From positions 1 to 5,308 of the forward strand of contig CAAENB010000063.1 in assembly GCA_900757235.1 (NCBI GenBank): DNA of 5,308 bases, given 5' to 3'. This DNA comes from an uncultured Collinsella sp. (GTDB lineage Bacteria; Actinomycetota; Coriobacteriia; Coriobacteriales; Coriobacteriaceae). Made by a program: the position numbers and the translations under genes. Positions 1-5,132 of this stretch are shown in pieces; position 1 is the stretch's first letter; each line of letters begins with the position of its first letter. The notes under the pieces were generated by a model. That model ran no database searches, was not told the origin of the DNA, and worked only from the letters and a program-made list of their open reading frames with translations.

Positions 1-2
1 AT

Positions 3-38
3 CGCCCCCTTGCCGGATTCAAATCCGACAAGGGGGCG
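3..38. terminator. Strong hairpin at left edge, possible terminator of an upstream gene
   Basis: Bases 3-18 pair with 23-38, giving about 15 base pairs with one C-A mismatch (13/28) and a four-base loop. The outer arm is CGCCCCCTTG against CAAGGGGGCG. No T-run follows on the + strand (the next bases are ACCACTG), so it is not a textbook intrinsic terminator in that direction. The bases that would form a U-tract on the other strand lie beyond the window edge. It most likely ends or bounds a neighbouring transcript to the left, but a structured 5' leader element cannot be excluded. Confidence 0.45.
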
Positions 39-116
39 ACCACTGTGCAATCGCAGGAAGATGATGGGGCGGAATGTCAATCCTGGTCTAACAGAGCCTA
101 AATTAATCGACAAAGA

Positions 117-175
117 GGTATCAAAAAGCCGTAACCTGTAACTGTGATTGGTATCAAATACTAATGATTTGTAAC
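117..175. repeat. Imperfect 26-bp direct repeat, 33-bp period, in operon leader
   Basis: GGTATCAAA occurs at 117-125 and again at 150-158. TGTAAC occurs at 137-142 and again at 170-175. Both pairs are offset by exactly 33 bp, so 117-142 and 150-175 align as two copies with 18 of 26 identical bases, conserved at both ends and diverged in the middle. A 33-bp offset is close to three DNA helical turns, which would place bound proteins on the same face. This is read directly from sequence; a regulatory role is inferred from its position just before the first gene. Confidence 0.5.
147..165. promoter_or_regulatory. Candidate operator palindrome (GntR/HutC-like)
   Basis: The 19-bp sequence ATTGGTATCAAATACTAAT is an inverted repeat centred on base 156, with 7 of 8 arm positions complementary around a CAA centre. 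The core GTAT-N3-ATAC resembles the short GT-rich palindromes bound by the HutC subfamily of GntR regulators, the family of E. coli and Bacillus FrlR. It lies 21 bp before the first start codon and overlaps the second copy of the leader direct repeat. The first copy (117-125) carries only the left half-site. No regulator gene is in the window. The promoter itself is not clear: TCGACA at 107-112 could be a -35 element, but no good -10 lies at standard spacing, and TATCAA (152-157) or TACTAA (159-164) are only weak -10 candidates. Confidence 0.4.
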
Positions 176-186
176 GAGGTGAGACG

Positions 187-1302
187 ATGAAGATGCTCGA
201 TTACGTTCAGCTTGCCCATGTGCGTATGGGAGAGAACCTCGAGCGTTCGTCTGAGCTGGTAGCGCAGCTCGTTGATATTTTCCAGTCCGGTTCTTTTAAC
301 GCGCTGCGCATCGTTGCTTCGGGTTCGTCGCGCCATGCCGCCGATTGCGCCCGCGATTACCTGCAAGATGCCCTGCAAATGCAGGTGTCCGTTGTGACGC
401 CCGAGGCCTTCGTCGATTTTGAACATACCTATCCGCAGCATGCGCTCAACATTGCCGTTTCGCAGAGCGGCTATTCGACCAATACGATCGCGGCGCTCGA
501 TTACATGCGCGCACACGATATGGCTGCAGTTGCGCTCACGGCAAACGTCGAGGCACCCATCAAGGAGCACGCTGACATCGTTCTTGACTACGGTGTGGGT
601 GTCGAGTCGGTGGACTTTGTGACTCTGGGCGTCGAGGTTCTCGTTGAGTACCTGGTGCTCTTTGGTATTTACTGTGGTCAGGCGCGCGGAACGATTGACG
701 CCAAGGGCGTTGCCCAGCGTCTTGACGACCTGCGCGAGGCTATCCAGGCCAATGCCGTGATGTGCAAGATCGCCGAGGCGTATGTCCAAGACCACATGCT
801 CGAGCTTTCTGAGCACATGCCCGCCATGGTCGTCGGCAACGGCCCCAACTATGGCGTTGCCGAAGAAGCGGCCCTCAAGCTGAGCGAGACCATCAAGATC
901 CCTGCCATGCATCACGAGGGCGAGGAGTTCGTCCACGGTCCCGAGATGCAGATAACCCCAGGCTACCTGGTGTTTATCGTCGACGATCCGCAAGGGTCGG
1001 AGCGTCTTGCGAATATCGCCGATGCGCTATCGAACGTTACGACAAAAACGGTGCTGCTCACGGCCCATCCCAGGGGTAGGGCTCACGAGGTTGCGGTGCC
1101 TCAGGTGGCTCCGCTGCTCAGCGCAATTCCCAATCTTGTGTTCTTCCAGACGATTGCGGCAATAATCGCCGAGCGTCTGAAGTCATGGGACGTACACCCG
1201 TATCTCGATGCCGTCTCCAAACAGATGGAGGCTAAGGCGGAGGGCTACGAAGAGTCAGTCAATGCGCTTAAGGCCAAAGCGGCCGAGTGTTACGGAATGT
1301 AA
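187..1302 (+). CDS. SIS-domain sugar-phosphate deglycase, GlmS/GfrE-like
   Basis: A 371-residue cytosolic protein with two SIS (sugar isomerase) domains and no glutaminase domain. SIS domain 1 shows the GSS turn (46-48) and the phosphate-binding SQSGYSTNT (92-100), close to the GlmS pattern. SIS domain 2 begins at VVGNGPNYG (215-223). Residues Glu227, Lys231, Glu234 and His250 match in spacing the GlmS isomerase residues E481, K485, E488 and H504; His250 sits in the VHGP motif. Lys345, near the C-terminus, is a rough match for the GlmS catalytic lysine. Known relatives include GlmS and the glucoselysine-6-phosphate deglycase GfrE. I infer a deglycase releasing an amine from a 6-phosphorylated glycated substrate imported by the PTS encoded downstream; a GlmS- or AgaS-like isomerase/deaminase is the alternative. 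The start is set by GAGGTGA (176-182), a full match to the anti-SD core. It is the first gene of the cluster; the next begins 60 bp on. Confidence 0.82.
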   Translation: MKMLDYVQLAHVRMGENLERSSELVAQLVDIFQSGSFNALRIVASGSSRHAADCARDYLQDALQMQVSVVTPEAFVDFEHTYPQHALNIAVSQSGYSTNTIAALDYMRAHDMAAVALTANVEAPIKEHADIVLDYGVGVESVDFVTLGVEVLVEYLVLFGIYCGQARGTIDAKGVAQRLDDLREAIQANAVMCKIAEAYVQDHMLELSEHMPAMVVGNGPNYGVAEEAALKLSETIKIPAMHHEGEEFVHGPEMQITPGYLVFIVDDPQGSERLANIADALSNVTTKTVLLTAHPRGRAHEVAVPQVAPLLSAIPNLVFFQTIAAIIAERLKSWDVHPYLDAVSKQMEAKAEGYEESVNALKAKAAECYGM

Positions 1303-1350
1303 GCGGGCTTTGATGCCCGTTGGCATGGGGGATGTGGAGACAACCCCAGA

Positions 1351-1356
1351 AAGGAG
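1351..1356 (+). promoter_or_regulatory. Ribosome binding site of the FrlB-like gene
   Basis: AAGGAG lies 6 nt before the ATG at 1363. This fixes the start of the second gene and rules out the overlapping open frame that begins at 1320, which has no such site. The 60-bp spacer before it also contains a small hairpin, CGGGC (1304-1308) with GCCCG (1315-1319), with no U-run after it. Confidence 0.75.
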
Positions 1357-1362
1357 AAGCAA

Positions 1363-2424
1363 ATGAAGGAAACCGAGAAGATCGAGATCATGCATTTCGA
1401 CCAGGAGGGCTACCTCGAGGACGGCAAGGCGCTCTACGAGACCGGCAAGAAGATGACCGCCCTTGCCGACAAGGTCGCCGACGAGGGCTACGACGCCGTC
1501 TTCCTGATGGGCGTCGGCGGCACCTGGGACGAGCTCATGCAGCTCGAGTACCTCATGAACAAGTTCGGCGACCGCGACCTCGAGGTCTACCTGATCCACG
1601 CCGCCGAGTGGAACGTCATGGGCCACAAGCGCATGACCGAGAAGTCCGTCGTGCTCACCGCCTCCGAGTCCGGCACCACCCCCGAGGTCCTCGAGGCCGT
1701 CAAGAAGATGAAGGACATGGGCGTGCGCGTCTACGCCATGACCAAGCCCGAGGGCCCCATCGGCCAGGCTGTGGGTGCCGAGAACTGCGTCGCCATGGCT
1801 TCTGACCATGGTTCGGGCGGCTGCGAGAAGGGCTACTACCTCGCCGACTGCTTCGGCCTGCGCCTGCTCAACCGCCGCGGCTGCTTCCCCAAGTTTGACC
1901 TGTTTATAGAGCAGACCAAGGACATCTGGAAGGACATGCTCGATATCCGCAAGCGCTTCGAGCCGCGCGCCGAGGAGCTCGCCAAGAAGTACGCCCTGGC
2001 CCCCTACACCATGTTCATCGGCTCCGGCGCCCTGTGGGGCGAGACCATCCTGTTCTCGATGTGCATCCTCGAGGAGATGCAGTGGAAGCGCACCCGCTAC
2101 ATCACCTCGGCCGATTTCTTCCACGGCACCCTCGAGCTCGTGGAGCCGGGCGTCCCCGTCTTCCTGTTCATGGGCGAGGACGAGAACCGCAAGCTCGACG
2201 AGCGCGTCCGCGCCTTCCTCAACCGCGGCGTGACCGGCGACACCGACATCAACATCATCGACACCGCCGAGTTCGCGATCCCGGGCCTTGACGACGAGTT
2301 CCGCGTCATCGTGTCTCCGTGGATCCTCTCCTCGCTGATCACCGATCGCCTTGCTGCTTACTACGAGACGGTCACCAAGCACAACCTCAACTATCGCCGC
2401 TACTATCACCAGTTCGACTACTAA
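1363..2424 (+). CDS. SIS-domain Amadori 6-phosphate deglycase, FrlB/FraB/GfrF-like
   Basis: A 353-residue cytosolic SIS protein related to fructoselysine-6-phosphate deglycase (FrlB, GfrF) and 6-phosphofructose-aspartate deglycase (FraB). These enzymes split the phosphorylated Amadori product into glucose 6-phosphate and the free amino acid. SIS domain 1 has GVGGTWDE (50-57) and SESGTTPE (101-108). SIS domain 2 has IGSGALWG (219-226). Glu238 in EEMQW and His254 in FFHG are 16 residues apart, as are the catalytic pairs of FrlB (E224/H240) and FraB (E214/H230). VEPGVPVFLF (260-269) and the terminal YRRYYHQFDY also resemble the FrlB ends by recall. The usual HGP motif is HGT here (Thr256). FFHG and EMQW look more like FraB, and VEPGVP more like FrlB, so the amino acid moiety is unresolved. 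Codon use is far more C/G-ending than in its neighbours over most of its length, relaxing near the 3' end, which suggests high expression. Confidence 0.85.
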   Translation: MKETEKIEIMHFDQEGYLEDGKALYETGKKMTALADKVADEGYDAVFLMGVGGTWDELMQLEYLMNKFGDRDLEVYLIHAAEWNVMGHKRMTEKSVVLTASESGTTPEVLEAVKKMKDMGVRVYAMTKPEGPIGQAVGAENCVAMASDHGSGGCEKGYYLADCFGLRLLNRRGCFPKFDLFIEQTKDIWKDMLDIRKRFEPRAEELAKKYALAPYTMFIGSGALWGETILFSMCILEEMQWKRTRYITSADFFHGTLELVEPGVPVFLFMGEDENRKLDERVRAFLNRGVTGDTDINIIDTAEFAIPGLDDEFRVIVSPWILSSLITDRLAAYYETVTKHNLNYRRYYHQFDY

Positions 2425-2460
2425 TCGGTGACAAATAAGCTACTGATCAAGAAGCACCCT

Positions 2461-2488
2461 GCCCGGGCGCATGCGCCCGGGCATTTTT
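2461..2488 (+). terminator. Intrinsic terminator inside the cluster, between deglycase and PTS genes
   Basis: Bases 2461-2482 are a perfect 22-bp GC-rich palindrome (arms GCCCGGGCGC and GCGCCCGGGC around AT). In RNA this folds to a 9-bp stem with a CAUG loop, followed by A and five T residues (2484-2488). It starts 36 bp after the FrlB-like stop codon, and the EIIA start codon is only 30 nt beyond the T-run. I see no promoter between it and EIIA, so the PTS genes probably depend on read-through. It may therefore set a higher transcript level for the deglycases than for the permease, or give a stable 3' end. Confidence 0.85.
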
Positions 2489-2506
2489 ATGCCGAAATTC
2501 GCAAGA

Positions 2507-2512
2507 AAGGGG
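2507..2512 (+). promoter_or_regulatory. Ribosome binding site deciding the EIIA start
   Basis: AAGGGG lies 6 nt before the ATG at 2519. The same frame stays open upstream to an in-frame ATG at 2471, but that codon lies inside the terminator stem and has no Shine-Dalgarno site. The EIIA family also begins directly with the strand leading to the active His, so 2519 is the real start. Confidence 0.85.
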
Positions 2513-2518
2513 AATCGA

Positions 2519-2935
2519 ATGAGGCAGTTTATCGTGGCATCCCATGCTCATTTCGCGTCTGGAATTGTCGAGAGCATCGGCCTGCTCTCCGGCGAGCGTG
2601 AAAACGTCCATGCGCTATCTATGTATGTCGACGGAAACGAGGACCTGGCCAAGGAGGCTGCAACGATTCTGGACGGCTTTGCCGCGGACGATGAGGTCGT
2701 CGTTTGCACCGACCTCTTTGGCGGCAGCGTCAACAACGAGTTCACCAAGATCGTCCAGATGCGTCCTAACACGCACCTGGTGACCAATATGAACTTGCCA
2801 CTCCTTATTCAGCTGCTGTTCGTGTCCGAATCCACCCCGATCGATGAGGCCATTCGCCAGATCGTCGAGGCGGACGACACCAAGGTCAAGTACGTCAACG
2901 ACCTGCTGGGGCAGGCCGAACTCGATGAGTTTTAA
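2519..2935 (+). CDS. PTS mannose/sorbose-family EIIA component
   Basis: A 138-residue stand-alone EIIA domain of the mannose (man) PTS family. It is a cytosolic phosphocarrier that accepts phosphate from HPr and passes it to EIIB. The N-terminus MRQFIVASHAHF places His9 where E. coli ManX has its phosphorylated His10. TDLFGGSVNNEF (64-75) matches the family motif VDTWGGSPFN, with Asp65 in the place of the Asp that contacts the histidine. The segment around NMNLPLL (90-96) matches the conserved loop after the third strand. Length is normal for a single-domain EIIA. In E. coli ManX, EIIA and EIIB are fused; here they are separate genes 17 bp apart, as in Salmonella GfrA/GfrB. The C-terminus ends in LDEF, and its last 14 coding bases recur at the end of the EIIC gene. 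Family assignment is firm; the sugar is inferred only from the neighbouring deglycases. Confidence 0.92.
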   Translation: MRQFIVASHAHFASGIVESIGLLSGERENVHALSMYVDGNEDLAKEAATILDGFAADDEVVVCTDLFGGSVNNEFTKIVQMRPNTHLVTNMNLPLLIQLLFVSESTPIDEAIRQIVEADDTKVKYVNDLLGQAELDEF

Positions 2936-2952
2936 CCACTAGGGAGCACATC

Positions 2953-3423
2953 ATGATTCAGATGATTCGCGTGGACTATCGACTGCTTCACGGCCAGGTC
3001 GCCGTTAGCTGGACCTCGGCTCTGGGTGCCGACTGCATCCTGCTGGTGAGCGATACGGTTCTTAACGACAAGCTTCGCCTACAGGCCCTGTCTCTTGCAA
3101 AGCCGGAGGGCTGCAAGGTCGTTGTCAAAAACACCGAGGATGCCGTCAAGGCGCTTCAGAGCGGTGTGACCGACAAGTACAAGCTCTTCGTGGTTTGCGA
3201 GACGATCCAGCAGGCCGGTGCCGTCGCCAAGGCGATGGGCGTCAAGAAGATCAACCTCGGCAATGTTGCCTTTAGCGAGGACGCCCGCCAGGTCTCGACC
3301 AGCGTATTTCTCACGCCCGAAAACGAGGCATACGTCAAAGAGCTGCTCGGCGAGGGCTACGAGCTGTTCATTCAGATGATTCCGGCAGATGCGAAGACTG
3401 ACGCCGCGAAGGTCATCGGTTAG
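2953..3423 (+). CDS. PTS mannose/sorbose-family EIIB component
   Basis: A 156-residue cytosolic EIIB of the mannose PTS family, which takes phosphate from EIIA and transfers it to the incoming sugar. The N-terminus IRVDYRLLHGQVAVSW (5-20) is the family signature, with His13 the phosphorylated residue. Further family features are NDKLRLQALSLAKP (38-51), equivalent to the usual D-x-x-R-x-x-x-x-x-x-A-x-P stretch, and NLGNVAFSED (101-110), which corresponds to the conserved N-x-G segment. Length is normal. The start follows AGGGAG (2941-2946) with 6 nt spacing. It sits between EIIA and EIIC with an 8-bp gap to the latter, so translation is probably coupled. Substrate specificity in this family depends partly on EIIB but cannot be read from sequence alone. 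Confidence 0.93.
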   Translation: MIQMIRVDYRLLHGQVAVSWTSALGADCILLVSDTVLNDKLRLQALSLAKPEGCKVVVKNTEDAVKALQSGVTDKYKLFVVCETIQQAGAVAKAMGVKKINLGNVAFSEDARQVSTSVFLTPENEAYVKELLGEGYELFIQMIPADAKTDAAKVIG

Positions 3424-3431
3424 GGGCCATC

Positions 3432-4223
3432 ATGGTTATCAAGACAATCCTGATTTTCCTTATTGCCCTTTTGGGTTATTCCGAGTGGCTGACGGGCACG
3501 AGCTACCTCCAGCGCCCGATCGTGCTCGGACCTCTGGTTGGCCTTGTCATGGGCGACATGGTGACCGGCACGATCATGGGCGCCACGATGGAGCTTGCCA
3601 TGGTCGGCGCCATCTCGGTCGGTGCGTATAACCCGCCCGATACGATTTCCGGAACCATCCTAGGCGTGTCGCTTGCCATGCAGGCCGGTGCGGACGCTTC
3701 GGCGGCCCTGACCCTGGGCATTCCCATCGCAACGATCGTCCTGGCGCTCGATACCGCCCTGGGCCAGCCGGTGATGCTGCTGCTGGTGCACCGTATCGAC
3801 AAAAACGTCGAGGACGGAGACACCAAGGCCATCACGCGCAACATGCTTATCGCGGGTTATGCGCAGAGCTGGTGCGGCCTGCTGATTATTCCCCTGGCAT
3901 TCTTCTTTGGCGCCGATGCCGTCGCCAGCCTGCTCAACATCATCCCCGATTTCGTTCAGACCGGCATGGATGTCGCCGCCGCCTTCTTGCCCGCACTCGG
4001 CTTTGCGATGCTGGCGCAGATGATTATGAACAAAACGGTGGCTCCATTCTTCTTCGCTGGCTTCTTCCTCGTCGCCTACTTTGGCATTAGCACGACGGGC
4101 GTGGCGATCTTTGCCGCGATCATCGTCGTCGCGATGACGGTTTTGGGCGAGAAGAAAAAGGCGGAGCAGCCCGCAGTGGCAACCGAGGATCCTGCGATTG
4201 GGAGTGGGTTCGATGAGTTTTAA
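3432..4223 (+). CDS. PTS mannose/sorbose-family EIIC membrane component
   Basis: A 263-residue integral membrane protein that with EIID forms the translocation channel of the mannose-family permease. The family hallmark runs over residues 28-70: RPIVLGPLVGLVMGD, TGTIMGATMEL, then GAYNPPD with Pro68, Pro69 and Asp70. Hydrophobic segments appear near 4-20, 30-45, 47-65, 72-106, 137-160, 180-198 and 203-238, which fits the multi-span topology of this family. A charged cytosolic tail (about 239-263, starting GEKKKAEQ) ends in GFDEF. Length is typical. The start follows a modest AGGGG site after the EIIB stop. The 3' end overlaps the EIID start by 11 bp, so the two membrane subunits are likely made in coupled fashion. 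Confidence 0.93.
   Translation: MVIKTILIFLIALLGYSEWLTGTSYLQRPIVLGPLVGLVMGDMVTGTIMGATMELAMVGAISVGAYNPPDTISGTILGVSLAMQAGADASAALTLGIPIATIVLALDTALGQPVMLLLVHRIDKNVEDGDTKAITRNMLIAGYAQSWCGLLIIPLAFFFGADAVASLLNIIPDFVQTGMDVAAAFLPALGFAMLAQMIMNKTVAPFFFAGFFLVAYFGISTTGVAIFAAIIVVAMTVLGEKKKAEQPAVATEDPAIGSGFDEF
4201..4204 (+). promoter_or_regulatory. Ribosome binding site deciding the EIID start inside the EIIC 3' end
   Basis: GGAG lies 8 nt before the ATG at 4213, within the last EIIC codons. The EIID frame is also open from a TTG at 4198, but that codon lies just upstream of this site and has no good site of its own. The ATG at 4213 gives the normal short, polar EIID N-terminus. Confidence 0.7.
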
Positions 4224-5049
4224 GTTTGAGTCTTCTTATGACGGGCTGATTTCCCGCGCAGACCTTAAGAAGCTGTTCTGGCGCTCGATTCCCTATGAGC
4301 ATTCCTGGAACTACGAGCGTATGGGCCATATCGGCTTTATGTGGGCCCTTATGCCGATCCTTCGCAAGCTGTATCCGCAGGATGCAGACTTTAAGGCCGC
4401 ACTCAAGCGCCATATGGAGCTCTATAACGTCACGCCGTACATCTCGACGCTCCCCATGTCCATTGCTGCCGCAATGGAAGAGGTCAACGCTACTGACGAT
4501 AGCTTTGACACGAGCGCGATCTCTAATGTCAAGCTTGCTTTGATGGGACCGCTGTCCGGCGTGGGCGATGCCTTCTACTGGGGCACGCTGCGAATTTTGG
4601 CAACGGGTGTCGGCACGTCGCTGGCGCTGCAGGGCTCTATTCTTGGCCCGATTTTGTTCCTGCTCGTGTTCAACGTCCCTCACTACATCATCCGTTACCT
4701 GCTGACGTTTGTGGGATATCGCTTTGGCTCGGACATGATCAGCAAGGTCCAGGAATCGGGCATTATGGACACGATCGTCAAGATGGCCTCTATCATGGGC
4801 GCCATGGTGATCGGTGCTATGACCATGGAGATGGTCACCGTGGACATTCCGCTCATGGTCGGCGCGGGCGATGGTGCTCAGACGCTCGCCGAGCTGCTCA
4901 ACGGAATCTTCCCGGGCTTTGTCACGATGGGGCTGTTTGGAATCGTCTATCTCATGCTCAAGAAGAAGATGAATCCGCTGCTCATCATGCTCGTGATCCT
5001 ACTCGTGAGTATCGCCGGCGCGTTCTTTGGAGTGCTTGGTGTTCAGTAG
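4213..5049 (+). CDS. PTS mannose/sorbose-family EIID membrane component
   Basis: A 278-residue integral membrane partner of EIIC, unique to mannose-family PTS permeases. Family landmarks occur in order: LKKLFWRSIPYEHSWNYERM (18-37), GFMWALMPILRKLYP (41-55), ALKRHMELYNVTPYI (63-77), AAAMEE (85-90), VKLALMGPLSGVGDAFYWGT (106-125), then an FNVPHYIIRY segment (153-162). Hydrophobic stretches lie near 127-160, 187-208 and 232-249, with a final one at 254-275 ending the protein. Length is in the normal range. The start overlaps the EIIC stop by 11 bp. There is no sign of truncation. With EIIA, EIIB and EIIC this completes a permease, so uptake and phosphorylation occur together and no separate kinase is needed. 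That explains the absence of an FrlD-type kinase from the window. Confidence 0.93.
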   Translation: MSFKFESSYDGLISRADLKKLFWRSIPYEHSWNYERMGHIGFMWALMPILRKLYPQDADFKAALKRHMELYNVTPYISTLPMSIAAAMEEVNATDDSFDTSAISNVKLALMGPLSGVGDAFYWGTLRILATGVGTSLALQGSILGPILFLLVFNVPHYIIRYLLTFVGYRFGSDMISKVQESGIMDTIVKMASIMGAMVIGAMTMEMVTVDIPLMVGAGDGAQTLAELLNGIFPGFVTMGLFGIVYLMLKKKMNPLLIMLVILLVSIAGAFFGVLGVQ

Positions 5050-5081
5050 GGCATCCGTCATAATTAAAACAATGTAAGAGG

Positions 5082-5115
5082 GGGCGTCGCGCACACTGTG
5101 CTGCGGCGCCCTTTT
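5082..5115 (+). terminator. Terminator-like hairpin between EIID and the epimerase gene
   Basis: Bases 5082-5094 pair with 5098-5111: GGGCGT with GCGCCC, CGC with GCG, and GCAC with GTGC, about 13 pairs with one bulged T at 5102 and an ACT loop. TTTT follows (5112-5115). It ends the PTS segment 32 bp after the EIID stop. The next start codon is only 17 nt beyond the T-run, so there is no room for a separate promoter after it. As with the hairpin at 2461-2488, the gene that follows probably relies on read-through. Confidence 0.75.
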
Positions 5116-5132
5116 GCCGAAAGGTGGACAAG

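Noticed and set aside
154..993. A 279-codon open frame on the minus strand
   Set aside because: It mirrors the GlmS-like gene and would share the leader. Its product resembles no family I recognise, whereas the + strand frame has clear SIS motifs and catalytic residues.
1303..1321. Hairpin between the two SIS genes as a terminator
   Set aside because: The stem is only about 5-7 bp and is followed by GG-rich sequence with no T-run. It may affect mRNA stability but is not supported as a terminator.
1320..1340. Possible sigma-54 promoter (TTGGCATG), since many mannose-PTS operons use sigma-54
   Set aside because: The TGGCA-like part is present but no TTGC element follows at the required spacing. 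Coriobacteriia are not expected to use sigma-54. The leader at 1-186 also lacks the motif.
1320..1805. A + strand open frame starting before the FrlB-like gene
   Set aside because: Its product is an Arg/Gly/Pro-rich string typical of the wrong frame of GC-rich DNA. The AAGGAG site serves the ATG at 1363.
1255..2409. A 384-codon open frame on the minus strand
   Set aside because: It lies opposite the strongly codon-biased FrlB-like gene. Its translation is a low-complexity run of Val, Leu, Gly, Ala and Asp, as expected from the complement of C/G-ending codons. It has no recognisable domain.
2471..2518. Upstream in-frame start for EIIA, adding 16 residues
   Set aside because: The codon lies inside the terminator stem, lacks a Shine-Dalgarno site, and the family begins directly at the strand before the active His.
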